Source: Hyparrhenia diplandra
Lineage: Eukaryota > Streptophyta > Magnoliopsida > Poales > Poaceae
Length of the DNA: 64,000 nt
Direction of reading: 5' to 3'
NCBI GenBank assembly: GCA_015847255.1
Contig: JADLZK010007647.1
Location: forward strand, 310,001 to 374,000
In this document: positions 44,394 to 56,070 of the stretch, piece after piece
Numbering within the stretch: the first letter of the stretch is position 1
Layout of the letters: each line of letters begins with the position of its first letter
Translations under genes and position numbers: made by a program
Notes under the pieces: model-generated
The model's input: only the letters and a program-made list of their open reading frames with translations
Told to the model about the DNA's origin: nothing
The model's database searches: none

Positions 44394-45835
44394 TTTTTAT
44401 TACGTTGTTGTACCATGGCCTTTCTTTTGGCTTCACTGATTTCGTAGTTGCACCACAGGTCAACAGAACTTTCATGGAACCACCACCTGCTGCAACTTTC
44501 CTTGCATGCGTCCCATATACTGGAATTGTAAATACCATTTTTATTGGAATGGACGACTCTTCAATTCGATTATGTTTCTATAATCATGATTGTACTCGTC
44601 ATCAGGTGAGCATGACACGTGTATCTATCATCCCCTCTTTGCATGAATCTCAAAGTATTGGCAATGGCAATGCTCATATATAGTTCTCTTTGCGGACTTT
44701 CAGAAGATATACCACACATATTTTATCACAAGTTTGTGGTATCTCCCGGTAAGTAGCAAGTACCTTGTGTTACGACCCAAACAAAAAAAAAACCTTCATA
44801 AACCATAAATATGTTGTTAGCTCGACATTTAAAGATCTAAGAATTCTTCTTAATAATAATGTATTCTTCCTATGTGGAATATTATGCTCAATGTACTTTG
44901 CATAGAGTTTATATATTTAACATCGACGTGCCTAATGTCAGCTTATCTTAACTGTAATTGCACAGCTGGCCGATTTTGTTCTTCTGGGCCATCAGAAAAA
45001 GATAACTGGACTTGCAATTTCGAAATCAGAAGAATGGCTTGTATCTTCAGGTGCTGATGCTCAGGTGTGAACTATAATATGACGCCTTCTAACATATATT
45101 GAAAAAAAAAAAATGTACCGAAAAAATGTAACCTCTGCACATGTGAGCATGGCTCCAACCCCAGTGTCATATTAGTCGGGCTTCATAGCATCCTTTAGTC
45201 AACAATCTAAAAGATATAAAGATCTATAAGTATTGTCTTCATTGCATGAAAAATCATGTCTATTATACTTGTATGTTTCTGAATCATTTGTTTTTTTTTT
45301 TCCTTTTTTTTGCAATGAAATGAAATTTGCAGCTATGTGTCTGGAGCATTCGTACTTGAGAGAAGAAGAAATCGAGACACATCCAACATCCATCTAATGG
45401 TTCCAATGCTTTAGTCGGTGATACAATGGTGCAATTTCATTATGATGACATGCATCTTTTAGTAGTTCATGAGAGCCAACTGTCAGTCTATGATTTGCAA
45501 CTAGAATGCTTGTGTTCTGTAAGTCATTCACAACATTTTCATAATAATATATTTTCATCTCCTATACTTCAGGGAGTAGTTACTCCCACCTTCAAAAAAA
45601 AAAACATGTTGCATATGTGTTTATACTTGTTTATCAATTTGAGTATGCTTAGATACTCCAAATTTTTCGACATACAAAATTTTCAAAGGAACCCTTACTT
45701 TTTAATATATTACTAAAAATGCCACTATTGTACTATGTAAAATAAGTATAACCACATACTCTATGTATGTATGCATACTTAACCTGCATACCATCCTAAA
45801 TGGTCTAGCATGGTCATATACTCCGCCTACATACA

Positions 45836-46306
45836 TAAAGATGGCAGCGGATCGGGTTCGGGACGGGTATCCGTGGGTTTCGCATTTTCTAGGTTTCGGG
45901 TTTGTTTTTGCCAATGGTTCAGGTTCGAATTCTGGTTCGGGTTTAGTTTTTCACCCGTGGATATCCGGTGGATATCTGAAGTAAATTATTTAGAAATAAA
46001 ACTCATATTTTATAATATGTTAATAATAACTTGTTTACTTAGATTATTAAATTTATTCAAATTTGACTCATGAAAATATTTATTAAAAATATTTATACAT
46101 GTGAATATGTGTATATAGATTGCGGGTTTTCAGGTATCTATTTAGGTTTAGGGTCTGTTCAAGTTTCGGGTATCCACGGGTTTGGTTTTGGTTATAGATT
46201 TCCACCCGAAGTTGGTTTCAGGTTCGGGTTCGGGTTTGGACTTGGGTTTCGGATTTGGGTGCACGAAGACTCCACCGAATCTGAACCCGACCCGTTGTTA
46301 TCCTTA
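45836..46306. mobile_element. hAT-type MITE (471 bp) rich in GGGTTCGGGT motifs
   Basis: Inverted ends TAAAGATGGCAGCGG and TAAGGATAACAACGG continue into TCGGGTTC. They are flanked by perfect 8-bp duplications TACATACA (45828-45835 and 46307-46314). Inside are many copies of TTCGGGT and its variants near both ends. It lies in an intron of the TOPLESS-related pseudogene. Confidence 0.8.
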
Positions 46307-46962
46307 TACATACATTTCGTTCGATCATATACACACTAAATCTAGAGATATATATACATGAGAGTAGCTACTCCTAGGAGTAGAAAATAATTTCCATATG
46401 TGTGTGTGATCTCCCTAATCTTAACGATGCATTGTAATAAACACATTACACACTGATAGTTAACCTTCTGTAACTTGACAATGCAGTGGTTCCCAAGAGA
46501 TGCACTCCCTGCTCCAATTTCAAGTGCAGTATACTCACTTGGTTGTTTGATGGTCTATGCTGGATTTCATGATGGTGCAATTGGAATATTTGAGGCAGAA
46601 TCTCTTACGTTGCAATGCAGGATAGCACCCTCTGCCTACATACCGTCTTCAATATCCAGGTACGTAGAGTTTCAAACAGTTCCTATTTTTTATTTGAGAG
46701 GGGTAGTTTCAATTCTGGTAACCAACACATTGTTTATGTTGCCTCTCTTATTTCCAGCACTGGTGAAACTGTCTATCCAACGGTTGTTGCTACGCACCCG
46801 TGGAAGCCAAACCAGATGGCGGTGGGCATGAGCGATGGTGCAGTTTTTGTGCTAGAGCCAGTGGATACAGACGATGTACAAGTGGAGAGTGACACCTCCT
46901 CAGAACAGTGTCTACCTAGTGATGTCATCAACAGTGGTCACAGCCAAATACTGGACGTCTGA

Positions 46963-48147
46963 TCGGCCGACAATGGCAACACTACCTTGGCATACAATGG
47001 TAGATCCAATTAAATATTCGACTTTGGCTGCTAGATATATACCAGTTGCCTGTATCACTGGATCTCTTCGAGGATCTATATACCTCATACTAGTGATTTC
47101 AAGTTGTTGAGGACTTCTCATTTGTAATAAATAAATATGCATGGTGCTAGTGGGTGAGACACTTCCCTCACCATCTCTTTATTAAAAAAACATAATTGTA
47201 TGGTGGATAATGTATTCTCTTATTTGTATTCTTCGAGCTGGCTTAGATCGTTGAATTGCAATAGAGACTCTTGCTTGTGAAAAACTCGTTCAAAGTGGTG
47301 GAAATTGTCCATGGCTAAAGTAGTATAGAGCATATATATGCAAGTTAGATTACATATGCCCTTTTGTTAAAACAATTTTTGAGAAAAGCATTCGAGTAAA
47401 AAGTCACAAAAGGGAAATGCACGATAATTCAAAATCTTCTTTTTTATTTAGTCCTCTGTACTTTCTTTCAAAAAAAAAAATTTAGTCCTCTGTACTATCG
47501 TCCTTCATGAGTAGTCATCAATCTTCTTATCTATAAATAATTAGATGCCATATCTTCAAGCTAAATTCAAAATAATTACATTAAAGGTAAAATGATATAT
47601 GCTTAGGACCTCCACAACCAAAGGAGCCTAGGCAACCACATACCCTAAACCAGCCAATGGATAAACCGATTGATATTGTTTACTTGCAAGAGAAATATGA
47701 TGTTCCATGGCGGATAAGTTCAAGCAAATAGGGCCTCAACTTCATTCATACCTAAAGTTGGTGAGAAAAGAGAACCCTTATAAACATTAGGAGCTTGGCA
47801 AGAAAAAAAAAAACCCAGAGTTGGTGAGAAAAGAGATCCCTTATAAACATTAGGAGCTTGGCAAGAAAGAAAGAAAGAAAAAAGAACACTAGCAATGTCA
47901 CAGAATGTTCACTGTCACGTTTTGAACAGGAAGAAATTCCACAAATGCAACAGCTTCCCTATTTTCGCTCAAAACAAATGGGGATAAAACAATTTACAGC
48001 ATAAAAACAATCACACATCCTTCCCTTCCTCAATGCAAATAATATATCAGTAATGAATATACAACATTGTATCGGTTTCCACAACGACCCAAGGCACGAA
48101 AAATCAACCCACTACTATGTGCAGACAGTTTCACTTTCTCCTCGTAG
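46963..48147. other. 3' flank of the TOPLESS-related pseudogene
   Basis: Probably 3' UTR to about 47150 ('aataaataaatatgc' near 47126 could serve in polyadenylation), then AT-rich intergenic sequence with a tandem duplication at 47756-47869. No gene is supported. Confidence 0.45.
47756..47869 (+). repeat. 63-bp tandem duplication
   Basis: AGTTGGTGAGAAAAGAGA ... TTGGCAAGAAA occurs twice (starting 47756 and 47819) with one substitution and differing A-runs. Confidence 0.85.
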
Positions 48148-48335
48148 AAAATGGGGAAAAGTGAATTCTCCCAAAACCTCGATTTGTCTCTACGGAGACT
48201 GCACAGGTCGCTCCTGTCACGGGCCATAGAAATCCAACCGCCGCCGCCCCTCCCCATGGCCTCTCCCCCGCCGCCACCGCCGGAGCGGCCGCCGCATCCC
48301 ACGCGGCTCGTGGTGAAGGTGGCGGCGTGGCCAAG

Positions 48336-51300
48336 TGTAACAGTAACCTTCCAAATTACAGGGCCCACATGTACTAATTATCGGTTCAACCACCTTTAAT
48401 AGTCACATATGTGCACCCATAACCTGAAAAGCACTATTAACTATTCCAACCGGGATCCGTTACGAGGTCATTGCAAGATTACAACAGTTTTCATACATAA
48501 TCAGAGTAAAACAGCGGAAGGTTAATATTACAATACTTTTACAACCATTTATTTAAAACAAGTTTTACAATATAGAGTAGGAGTAGCGGAAAGTTTATTA
48601 CACCAAGTAATACTACTAGACCCTGCCCACCGGTCTCACTTCTCATTCATCATCACTTTCTTCCCGATGAATTGTCATGCAAAGACGGTCCGGTGCAAAC
48701 ATGACCTCCTGGTCCTCGCAACATGGGTCAACAAACCGAAAGTACGGGAGTACTCAACAAGGCTTACCCGACTAAAAAAAAAAATAGGAGGAGACTTCGG
48801 GAATCTTTGGTCTAATAGGAATCAAGGTAAGGCTTTTAGCAAGAATCAATGACTCTTTTTGCGTAAAAGCTTACTAATAGTGAATCCTTACTTTCAATGT
48901 TTTAATCTCAATTTAGTATCTCACCTATTCTAGGTGATCTTACACTATAGCAAACATTTATAGAAGTTCCATCACTTATTCCATCTCTTCACTGTTCCAT
49001 AATTAAACTACGATGTAAGTGGGGAAAACCGAGTCTCCATATCCGAGAAGCACGGCGATTTCGAAATCGATTAACCCGGGGGGGAGTTCTTTCCACCACC
49101 GACATATGTAGCACTTAAGCTTGCATATATCAACCCTTTCTTGGATACTCAAAACGGAACCGCGCCCCACGCCACCCGAGAATACCGTACACCTCCAATC
49201 CGGGACTTTAACCCACGAGGGTAACATGTACTCCCGCCATCTCTCCACTCCCAAAGGTCTTGGGTTGTATGCGTTTTCGATTTCACACCCCCAAGATTGG
49301 GCTTACCGGAGTATGTGTCCTGGGAACTAGGGTCGACCGTGATGGGGCGACACCCATGACAGACGTGCCATTGGTCCAACGACCTCAGCGCAGATTATGT
49401 TCCATAGTCTCGGTTACACCGCCTACACGCTTCGGTCCTTAATCGACAAGCCGGAAATACTACACCGAGACTCCATTCTCAATGCAAATTACCCGACCGG
49501 GTCTCAATTTCAACACCATATCCCAATATGGTTTTTTCTCATATAGCATCCTTTTTCATCAAGCGCCCATTCGGGCTATCATAAGAGACTTGTCACATTT
49601 TAACTCAAAAGTCTAACTAATTTAGCCGGGCTAAGCATTTCTAAGCATTTTACCAAAACGGGTTATCAAGGTAGATATCGAATTAAACAAGGATGGATAA
49701 TGCATCAATTAGGTTATCACACAACTCCTATCACCTAATGCAGTACATAAAGCAAAGGTGATATAAAGCTTTGTAAAAAACACAAGGAATATTTAAATGA
49801 AACTAGGGGGGCTTGCCTTGATCGGTGAAGTAACTTGACTCCTGACGACGGGTCACGATATTCGAACTCGAATCAACAAGATAGCCTTCTTCCCGAGGCC
49901 CGATCAACCACTTCACGATCTCCTTCGCTCACTATACGAAAAAGAATAATGTATGCTTAACATGATGCCATGCATATAAACATGAGGTGCGAGAGTGCAT
50001 GAAATGATGAACGTTTGAGTACGACTTTCCTTCACGATAGAGTTGCAACCTAACAAAACCAACTTGTTGAACTACTCTACGAGATATCATCACCATTGCC
50101 TAAGGAGTTCTCAAGGACCATCTAACAGTGGTGTGGTGTAGGGTTCACAAAACAACCCATAATCTACCCAAAACCCTATGTTGGAAAGCATTTAACAAGT
50201 TGTTTTACACATAAAATGATAGGGCATAAAATAATAAAAATTTTAACTTTCTCAAAACAAGCTCAAAAAATTTTGTACAAGTAGGTCAGGTCATAAAACA
50301 GTACCAAAATAATTTTCATGATTTTTGGATAAATAAAATAATTATTAAAAATCAAGGAAGATGCATTTTTCAATTAAATTTTGTATTTTTAAATCATGTC
50401 AAAAGTATTCAAAATTCAAGTTTCAAATTTTTCATGGATAGACATACTCATGGGAAGGCTACACAAAATTTTCAGAATTTTTAAGCTAGTATTTGAATTT
50501 ATATGAAATTTACAAAATCGACACTATTCAAAATAAAGAAATTGAATAAACATGTGATAAATAGAAAAATGGGTTTTGGGCTGAATTCGCCTGTTATTAA
50601 GCGCGTGGCCCGTTATCGTTCACGGCCCACAAGGAACAAGAACGGACCGCCCCCGGTGGAAACGATGTTGGGCCGCCCAGTGTGAATGTGAATCGGTCCG
50701 CCCATTACATCGTTCACGTGCACGGGCCGGGCTCGTGCTCATCGCGGGCGGGGCGGCGTGCCGTGTTCGGCGCCGGTGGTGGTCTAAAGAGGAAACGGAA
50801 AGCGAAGGATGGCTAGGAGCTCACCACGATCCCTGGACGAGGCGTGGTTACGGCGAGCTAGGGTCGGAGAGGGGTCGCCGGCGCGGCGGCGGGTAACGGC
50901 CGGGCGGGCCGGGCGCGTCGACACGGGGGCTTCGCCGGAAGAAAACGTGAGCCGACCATGTCCGGGGCAACAAGAGGAAGCTAAAGCATCAAATGGTTTT
51001 CCAAGAGGCTCACCGAGCGCCCCGGGCGACGGAGGTCGGCGCGGGCGGCGCCGCAGAACCGGCGTGAGGGAAGATGAGCCCGTGGCGACGATTCCCGGGC
51101 GAAAGGGGAGCCGGCTGGCTCTAAAGGGAGATAGGGAAGGCGGCGGCTGAGGTAGAGGGTTGGATGAAAACGGCATGACGGCGACGGCAATTGGCGGGGC
51201 GGCGAGGGCCGTTCCGGCCGGGCGCGGATTGGGGAAAAGGGGAAAACGGGGCCGGCGCCTATTTATAGGCATAGAGAGGTCGTGTAGTCGGATAGGTCGC

Positions 51301-52093
51301 GAAGGCCTCCGGTGGTCGGCGTCTGCGGCCGGGCCGGGTGGATTGGGCGGCGCGAACCTTGACGCCGCCATGGCATCCGGCCATAGGTCGGGTCCTCGCT
51401 CATTCCCCCCCCAAATCCAACCCTAATCCGAAATTTTCAAATTACTCCCAAAATTTGAACTAAACTCAAAAAATTTCCAAAAAGTAACTCCCCTTAATTT
51501 TTCAAGATCTACAAATTTCATAATTGAAACATTTTCAAATTCAGCCTCTAAGTTTGACTTTTTGAAAAGGAGCTCCAAATTTTGAAATTTGAATTCAAAA
51601 TTACTTTTAAATTCATGTAACAATTTGAAAAACTTTGTACATGACTTTTGTTCCTCTCAACAAGATCTACAAACCAACTTTTGGAAGTTTTCTCAAATTT
51701 TGCATAAATTTTGAAATATAGAAAAGGGGGCAATTAGGGTTTGAATGAAATTCAAAATTACTTCAAAATTTTGAACTAAACTTTGAAAACTCAAAATACC
51801 AACTCTGTTCAATTTTGAAAACTCTACAAAAATGCTTTAATGACCATGCCCAAAATCTTGATAAATTTTGAATAAAATAAAAGGGGACAAACTAGGGTTT
51901 GAAATCTAGGGTTTCCGACAAGGGGGGATAGTTTCCGAATCGATTCCTCTCGCGTCTTTTCGACCGACAACGACACCAAACATAAAATAAACTTATTTTA
52001 GTTCAATGCAACACATAGTGGGCTAAACATGGATGCTTTGCAATGATCATGATGACATGTCGTTTTAGTGGAAAAGCACCTGGGGGTGTTACA
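48336..52093 (-). repeat. solo LTR of the Tekay-like family (3758 bp) with 5-bp target duplication
   Basis: Ends TGTAACAG... and ...GTGTTACA. The target duplication CCAAG is perfect (48331-48335 and 52094-52098). It is homologous to 23401-27516: both share 'ggggcccacatg', 'cagcggaaggtt', the 'ttgcctaaggagttctcaaggacca' block, the TATA region and the GC-rich block. On minus the TATA box is at 51258-51269. It is the product of recombination between the two LTRs of a full element. Confidence 0.9.
51258..51269 (-). promoter_or_regulatory. TATA box in solo LTR
   Basis: CCTATAAATAGG on minus, followed by the GC-rich leader-like block (50770-51250), parallel to the other LTR of the family. Confidence 0.5.
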
Positions 52094-53774
52094 CCAAGTC
52101 CCCATGTCACGCTAGATTGGGGCGGGCATGGCCGCCTCGCTTTTCGGGAGTTTGCTCACCGGGGCGGTTTTTTCGGGTCGCATCGAGTTGGTGGCTCGGA
52201 TCATCCGGCGGTGTGCTCGCTGGATCTCATGGCCGCGGGCGGCGCGCGGCTCACGCAAGGGAGGGGCGGCCGCGGCCAGCGCGGGGCCCCCGACGGGCGA
52301 CGGTGGCCGTTGTCGGGCGCGCGCATGGGAGGTGGTTGTGGTCGGTGTGTTGGCGCCGATGGTGGGCTGGCGCCTGCGATCCAGCGACCCCGCGCCGCCG
52401 CGTTCTTCGACGGGCGCGTGGCGGCGAGAGAGGGTGCGGGCAAGGGCGTCTTAGTGTGCGGTGGCGGGCGCGGCAAGATGGTGGCGTCTCATGTTCTCCT
52501 TCACTTCAACGACTTTTTTCGATCCGGCGCCACCTTGGTAGTAGGGCCGGGGCGGGCGGTACGTCTTGGTGGTGCCAGGGTGGTGCCTCGGGCTATGCCG
52601 AGCTTCACTCGGTGGTGGCATTGCGAAGCGGTAGGGCGCGGGCTTACGCCAAAGCCATGACGGTCGCGGCACGATATGGTGCGGTACGCGAAAGCCCCCG
52701 CCGATGTTGGTGGCAATGGTGGCGGCTTGTTGGGGGCGCCGTTTTTCCTGCTAGGGGCACCATTGAAGGTTACCGTGTCATTATAGCATGGGGTCTTTGG
52801 GTGAAAACCTAGTCCTCTTTGGACGTGTGATGTTGACGCCATTGGTGTCGCGGCCCTTCTTGGAGGCGCCGCATCTAGAGACTGTCTTGGCTTGTGGCAA
52901 TGGTGGCGGCCGGTTTGGTGGTGTTGCATGTGCGTTGCGACTTTGTGGTTCGTGTTGGCGGGAGGTGCAGAGGACCCGGGGGTGCCGGGGTCTTAAGTTG
53001 GTGCTCAAGGTGCAAGTGGTGATCTCGGTGACGGCTAGGTGGATGTGGTGCTCGAAGCGGCTTTCGATATCTCGATTCCAAGGTAGTGGAGTTGTGTTGG
53101 TGGGAGGCAAGCACCCCACGTTGAGTAGCTTGGATCGGTGGTGTTCAACGGTGTTGTGATGGGTTTTGCTAACGCGAGGCGGAGCCGGGAATCAACGATC
53201 GTGGGCGTGTGACTTAAGGCGGAGAGTCCCTTGGAGGAGTCCATGGCTACATGGTCTTGCGGCGGGCTAGGACTTTTTGGCGTGGCACATCGTCGGGCGA
53301 CGGCGCACAATTCGTCGCCGCTTTCGGCTCCTTTTCCCCAGGAAGTGGTGGTGTTGTGTTCTTTTTCGACTCCTTTTCGTTCTCTGTGTTTTTTTTTTTG
53401 TGTGTTTTTGTCTTTTCATGGTGGTTGCTGCGGGGTGCCTTGCGCCGACGTCCCAATCCGACCAAGTGGTGTTGATGAAAACTCGTGTTGATGGTCCAAT
53501 CCAACCGAGTGGCACTTCATGGTTCTCTTTTCTTCCATCCACCTCGCTGTTAGTTGTGTTGTCATAGTGGAAGTCGTGGCATCTTTGTGGCATGAGTCGA
53601 GTTGACATGGTATCTAGGTGTATGGGTGGAGTAGGGTACCCTCCTCATTTGTATGGTTTTTCTAGCCCAATTTCCAGTCAAAAAACCAGGCTGACACTTG
53701 CCTTTTCTTTTATTCGTCTAATAGAAATCACGGCAAAGTTTTTGCCATCCTTATGAAAAAAAAAATGGGGAAAA

Positions 53775-53989
53775 AAAAAAAAGAAAGGCAAAGTGAGCAA
53801 GGCATACATCCACCAAAAACAACACCCCAAGCAGCCCCACTGCAAAGAAAAAAAAAAAAGACTATTACCAACTGGTTATCAACCCTAACAAAAAGTGTTC
53901 AGGACCATGGGCTCAACATGAAAACCGCCCTAAGTCGCTCTCATGTGTCTTCTATCAAAATCGCCCTAAGACTGCATTGTTTGGGGCTA
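53775..53989. other. A-rich flank, no gene
   Basis: Host sequence with several A-runs between the retroposon and repeat copy B. Confidence 0.4.
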
Positions 53990-55964
53990 GTATTTACTGG
54001 AGCGCACAGGTAAAAAACAACTCATGGATCACCGCTGAGCTCCAAGCAATCAGATTACTAGGCAAAAGGCCAGAGCCATTGCTGATCATACTATCTTGAC
54101 GGTTTCTTGCGGCTAACGATCTCTTGTTTTGAGTGTCAGGCGTGCTTGGAGGCTGACCAAGCCTGCAGCCTTGCGTGACACACACACACTACATAATAAA
54201 CCAACAGGCCTCGCTTCGGCGCTCTCAGCCGATGACTCCTGTAGCTAGTCACGGAACGGATGCGGCGAGTCGCCACCATCTCACTCTTCATACACTGGTA
54301 CCACACCACTAGAGACCGGTGGCAGACGATAAACGTAACTGCCAGCCGGTGAACACCATTCAGCAGCTAGTCAACTCCGTCCTCGCATATTTCCATCAGT
54401 GTTAGTTCCTGGCTCTTTTGCGCTGTGTTCATCCCGGGCTGACTGAGGACACTGATATGGATCACTCTTGGATTCCCCAGCGACGGCAATGTAGTCGGAC
54501 ACAGAGAGATGGCCCGTTCGCTGTGGATCCAACAACCGCCCCCGCAAAGTAATATAGCAGGTCAATTCGAGTGGCCCATCTCGGCCCACAGCCCATCACC
54601 GCCTCTTTCCTCACCGCCACGGCGCTCCAGCCGACAGCTCCCCACCATTCGCCCACCATTCGCAAGGGGCAGCCCGTCGGACTCCTCGTCGTCCTCGCCG
54701 CTTCCCAGTCCTTGCAACATCGGCCAGCCTACAGCCACCGCTTGTCGTTGCCGCGCAGCCGGCTCGTATCCACCTCTGCCACCGCCTCCTCGGCCGTGAT
54801 GCAAGGCACCGAGCGCAGCGTCCTCCCCAGACCACCGTGGAGGTGCAGTCGCCAGCTATTAGCGAGGCGGTGTGGCATAGGCCAAGGCAATTGCACGCAG
54901 CCGCCGCCCACCGGTGAGGCGTCACAGCAACCACACCGGCGTGGGCGTGGGACAGCGACGATCAATGACAGCCAAAAACATGAGGGCGCGCGTCATGCTG
55001 CCTCCCCCAGCTTCATCCAGCAGGTGAGCCCGTCCAGTCTGGTGGCTACGGTTCCCGACGAGACCGGCCAGCGTCATCAGGCGCGCGCACGTCCTCCCGA
55101 GTCCGGGCTCCCCGTGTGCTCTGCGTCCACCACTGTAATGCTGTTTCGTGCAGTCCTCTGTCAATATTCATCTGCAAGACAACAGTCATGATCGCGAACG
55201 GAAGGTGCTTGACGAAATGCCACCAAGCTGAGGTGCTGTTACCCGGAACAATATTTTGCACAAGCTCTGCTCTGCTCCTTCCTTCTATTCCATCTGTCGG
55301 TAAGCACCCAAGACCAAAGGTTTGCATCTTCGTGTTGCTTCAAAACACTTGCTCAATCAAATTAATGGCTTAATATATTTATTGCACTTCATTCCAGGTA
55401 CATGGCACTTCCGGACAAACAATACTGTCAGGTGATTGTTTCCTTAAGTGAATCATGCATGTCTCGTTAGTAATTCTTGCAATGCAACTTCATATGTAGA
55501 TTAAGTGCTCCTACAGGAATCCATTTCTTTTCATGATCTACGGTTAACCTGCACAAATACAGGGATGGAGAACCCCTAAGAAGCACTAATATATTAATTA
55601 ACAATTGCTCTAGGATCGTAACCTAGGATGCACTCAATAACTTTTTCATTTACTCTAGCAGTCAATTTGCGTCTGTTGTAGCACTTTAAAGTTTTCCATG
55701 TCCTGTCCTGTGTGTTAGACTATATATATATAGTGTTTGCAATGGGTCGTAATGCAATCCACAGACTTTCAGAGTGTTAGCACTCTGTGTCTGTAAGAGC
55801 ATGTGTTCTGTAAGAACCGCATCCACAGCTATGTGAGCATTGTGTTGGACAGCAGGAAGCATGGGTTCTAGCAGATTTGTTCAGATTGTGTATAGAAAGC
55901 AACAGGAGAAAATGAGCAAATTGTATAGATTGCAGTTGTCAGTCGTGCTCCTTTTTATTGCCAC
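53990..55964 (+). repeat. dispersed repeat family, copy B (most complete)
   Basis: About 2 kb without the insertions seen in copy C/D. Landmarks in order: 'ccaagcaatcagatta' (54035), 'gcgtgcttggaggctgaccaagcc' in two parts (54140), 'ctgtgttc.tcccgg' (54422), 'ccaattcgag.ggcccatctcgg', 'cttgcaacatcggccagcct' (54712), 'agctattagcgaggcggtgt' (54856), a TGCTGTTTCGTGCAGTCCTC block (55139), 'cctgcacaaatacagg' (55549), 'catgggttctagcagattt' (55860). Plus ORF 54571-55191 has no recognisable domain. It could be a decayed gene duplicate or an unclassified element. Confidence 0.7.
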
Positions 55965-56070
55965 CACTACCGGAATCACGGCCATTGCTGTGTGTCCGGC
56001 TCTTAGCCGCGTGCCAAATATCGGGCACTCGGCTAAGAAGAGATACGCCGAGTGCCAGCGGGGGGGAGTT
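55965..56070 (+). mobile_element. CACTA end remnant
   Basis: CACTACCGGAATCACGGCC is followed by subterminal motifs GCCGAGTGCC and its inverse (CGGGCACTCGGC), typical of grass CACTA ends. No partner end was found, so it is a solo end lying exactly between repeat copies B and C. Confidence 0.55.

Larger units (their letters stand above)
43200..46962 (+). pseudogene. TOPLESS-related corepressor, C-terminal WD40 half (eight exons) with one nonsense codon
   Basis: Exons with GT..AG borders: 43200-43302 (APELVTKAWNLADI), 43488-43598, 43682-43864 (GILMTNDTTDGNDPEEA, SASGGKVSRFNMGTFE), 44459-44605 (TFMEPPPAATFLA, FIGMDDSSIRL), 44966-45064 (KKITGLAISKSEEWLVSSG), 45333-45518 (LCVWSIRT, then VQFHYDDMHLLVVHESQL), 46487-46659 (QWFPRD-like start, CRIAPSAYIPSS) and 46758-46962 (TVVATHPWKPNQMAVGMSDG, stop). 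The order and wording match the second half of TPL/TPR proteins, nuclear corepressors in hormone, development and immune signalling. Codon 45357-45359 is TGA where the family has Trp before EKKK. The N-terminal half (LisH, CTLH, first WD40 repeats) is absent upstream, where a CACTA-like element and the NLR lie. Splice sites and frames are otherwise kept, so loss is recent. Confidence 0.9.
48161..53761 (+). mobile_element. second GC-rich retroposon (about 1.83 kb without its insert), split by a solo LTR
   Basis: Flanks AAAATGGGGAAAA at 48148-48160 and 53762-53774 are identical. The 3' end carries a small stem-loop (GGCAAAG ttt TTGCC, 53732-53746) and an A-run. The two parts (48161-48335 and 52099-53761) are joined across the solo LTR by its 5-bp duplication. 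As in 33743-35347, the body is GC-rich, with overlapping ORFs on both strands and no domain I recognise. The duplication is A-rich, so chance agreement is possible, but layout and size agree with the first example. Confidence 0.55.

Noticed and set aside
45763..46339. Overlapping ORFs rich in Phe and Gly (FGFGFGLGF)
   Set aside because: Translation of TTCGGGT repeats in an hAT MITE, not a gene.
48256..48399. Possible first exon reading MASPPPPPPERPPHPTRL
   Set aside because: It runs into the solo LTR; after removing the LTR the reading continues into retroposon sequence without a recognisable protein.
52043..53567. ORFs of up to 231 codons after the solo LTR
   Set aside because: GC-rich retroposon body, several overlapping frames on both strands, no domain, and the 3' end looks like a LINE/SINE-type tail.
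54571..55191. 206-codon ORF in repeat copy B
   Set aside because: Not conserved in frame in the other copies (A, C/D, E), and no domain is recognised.
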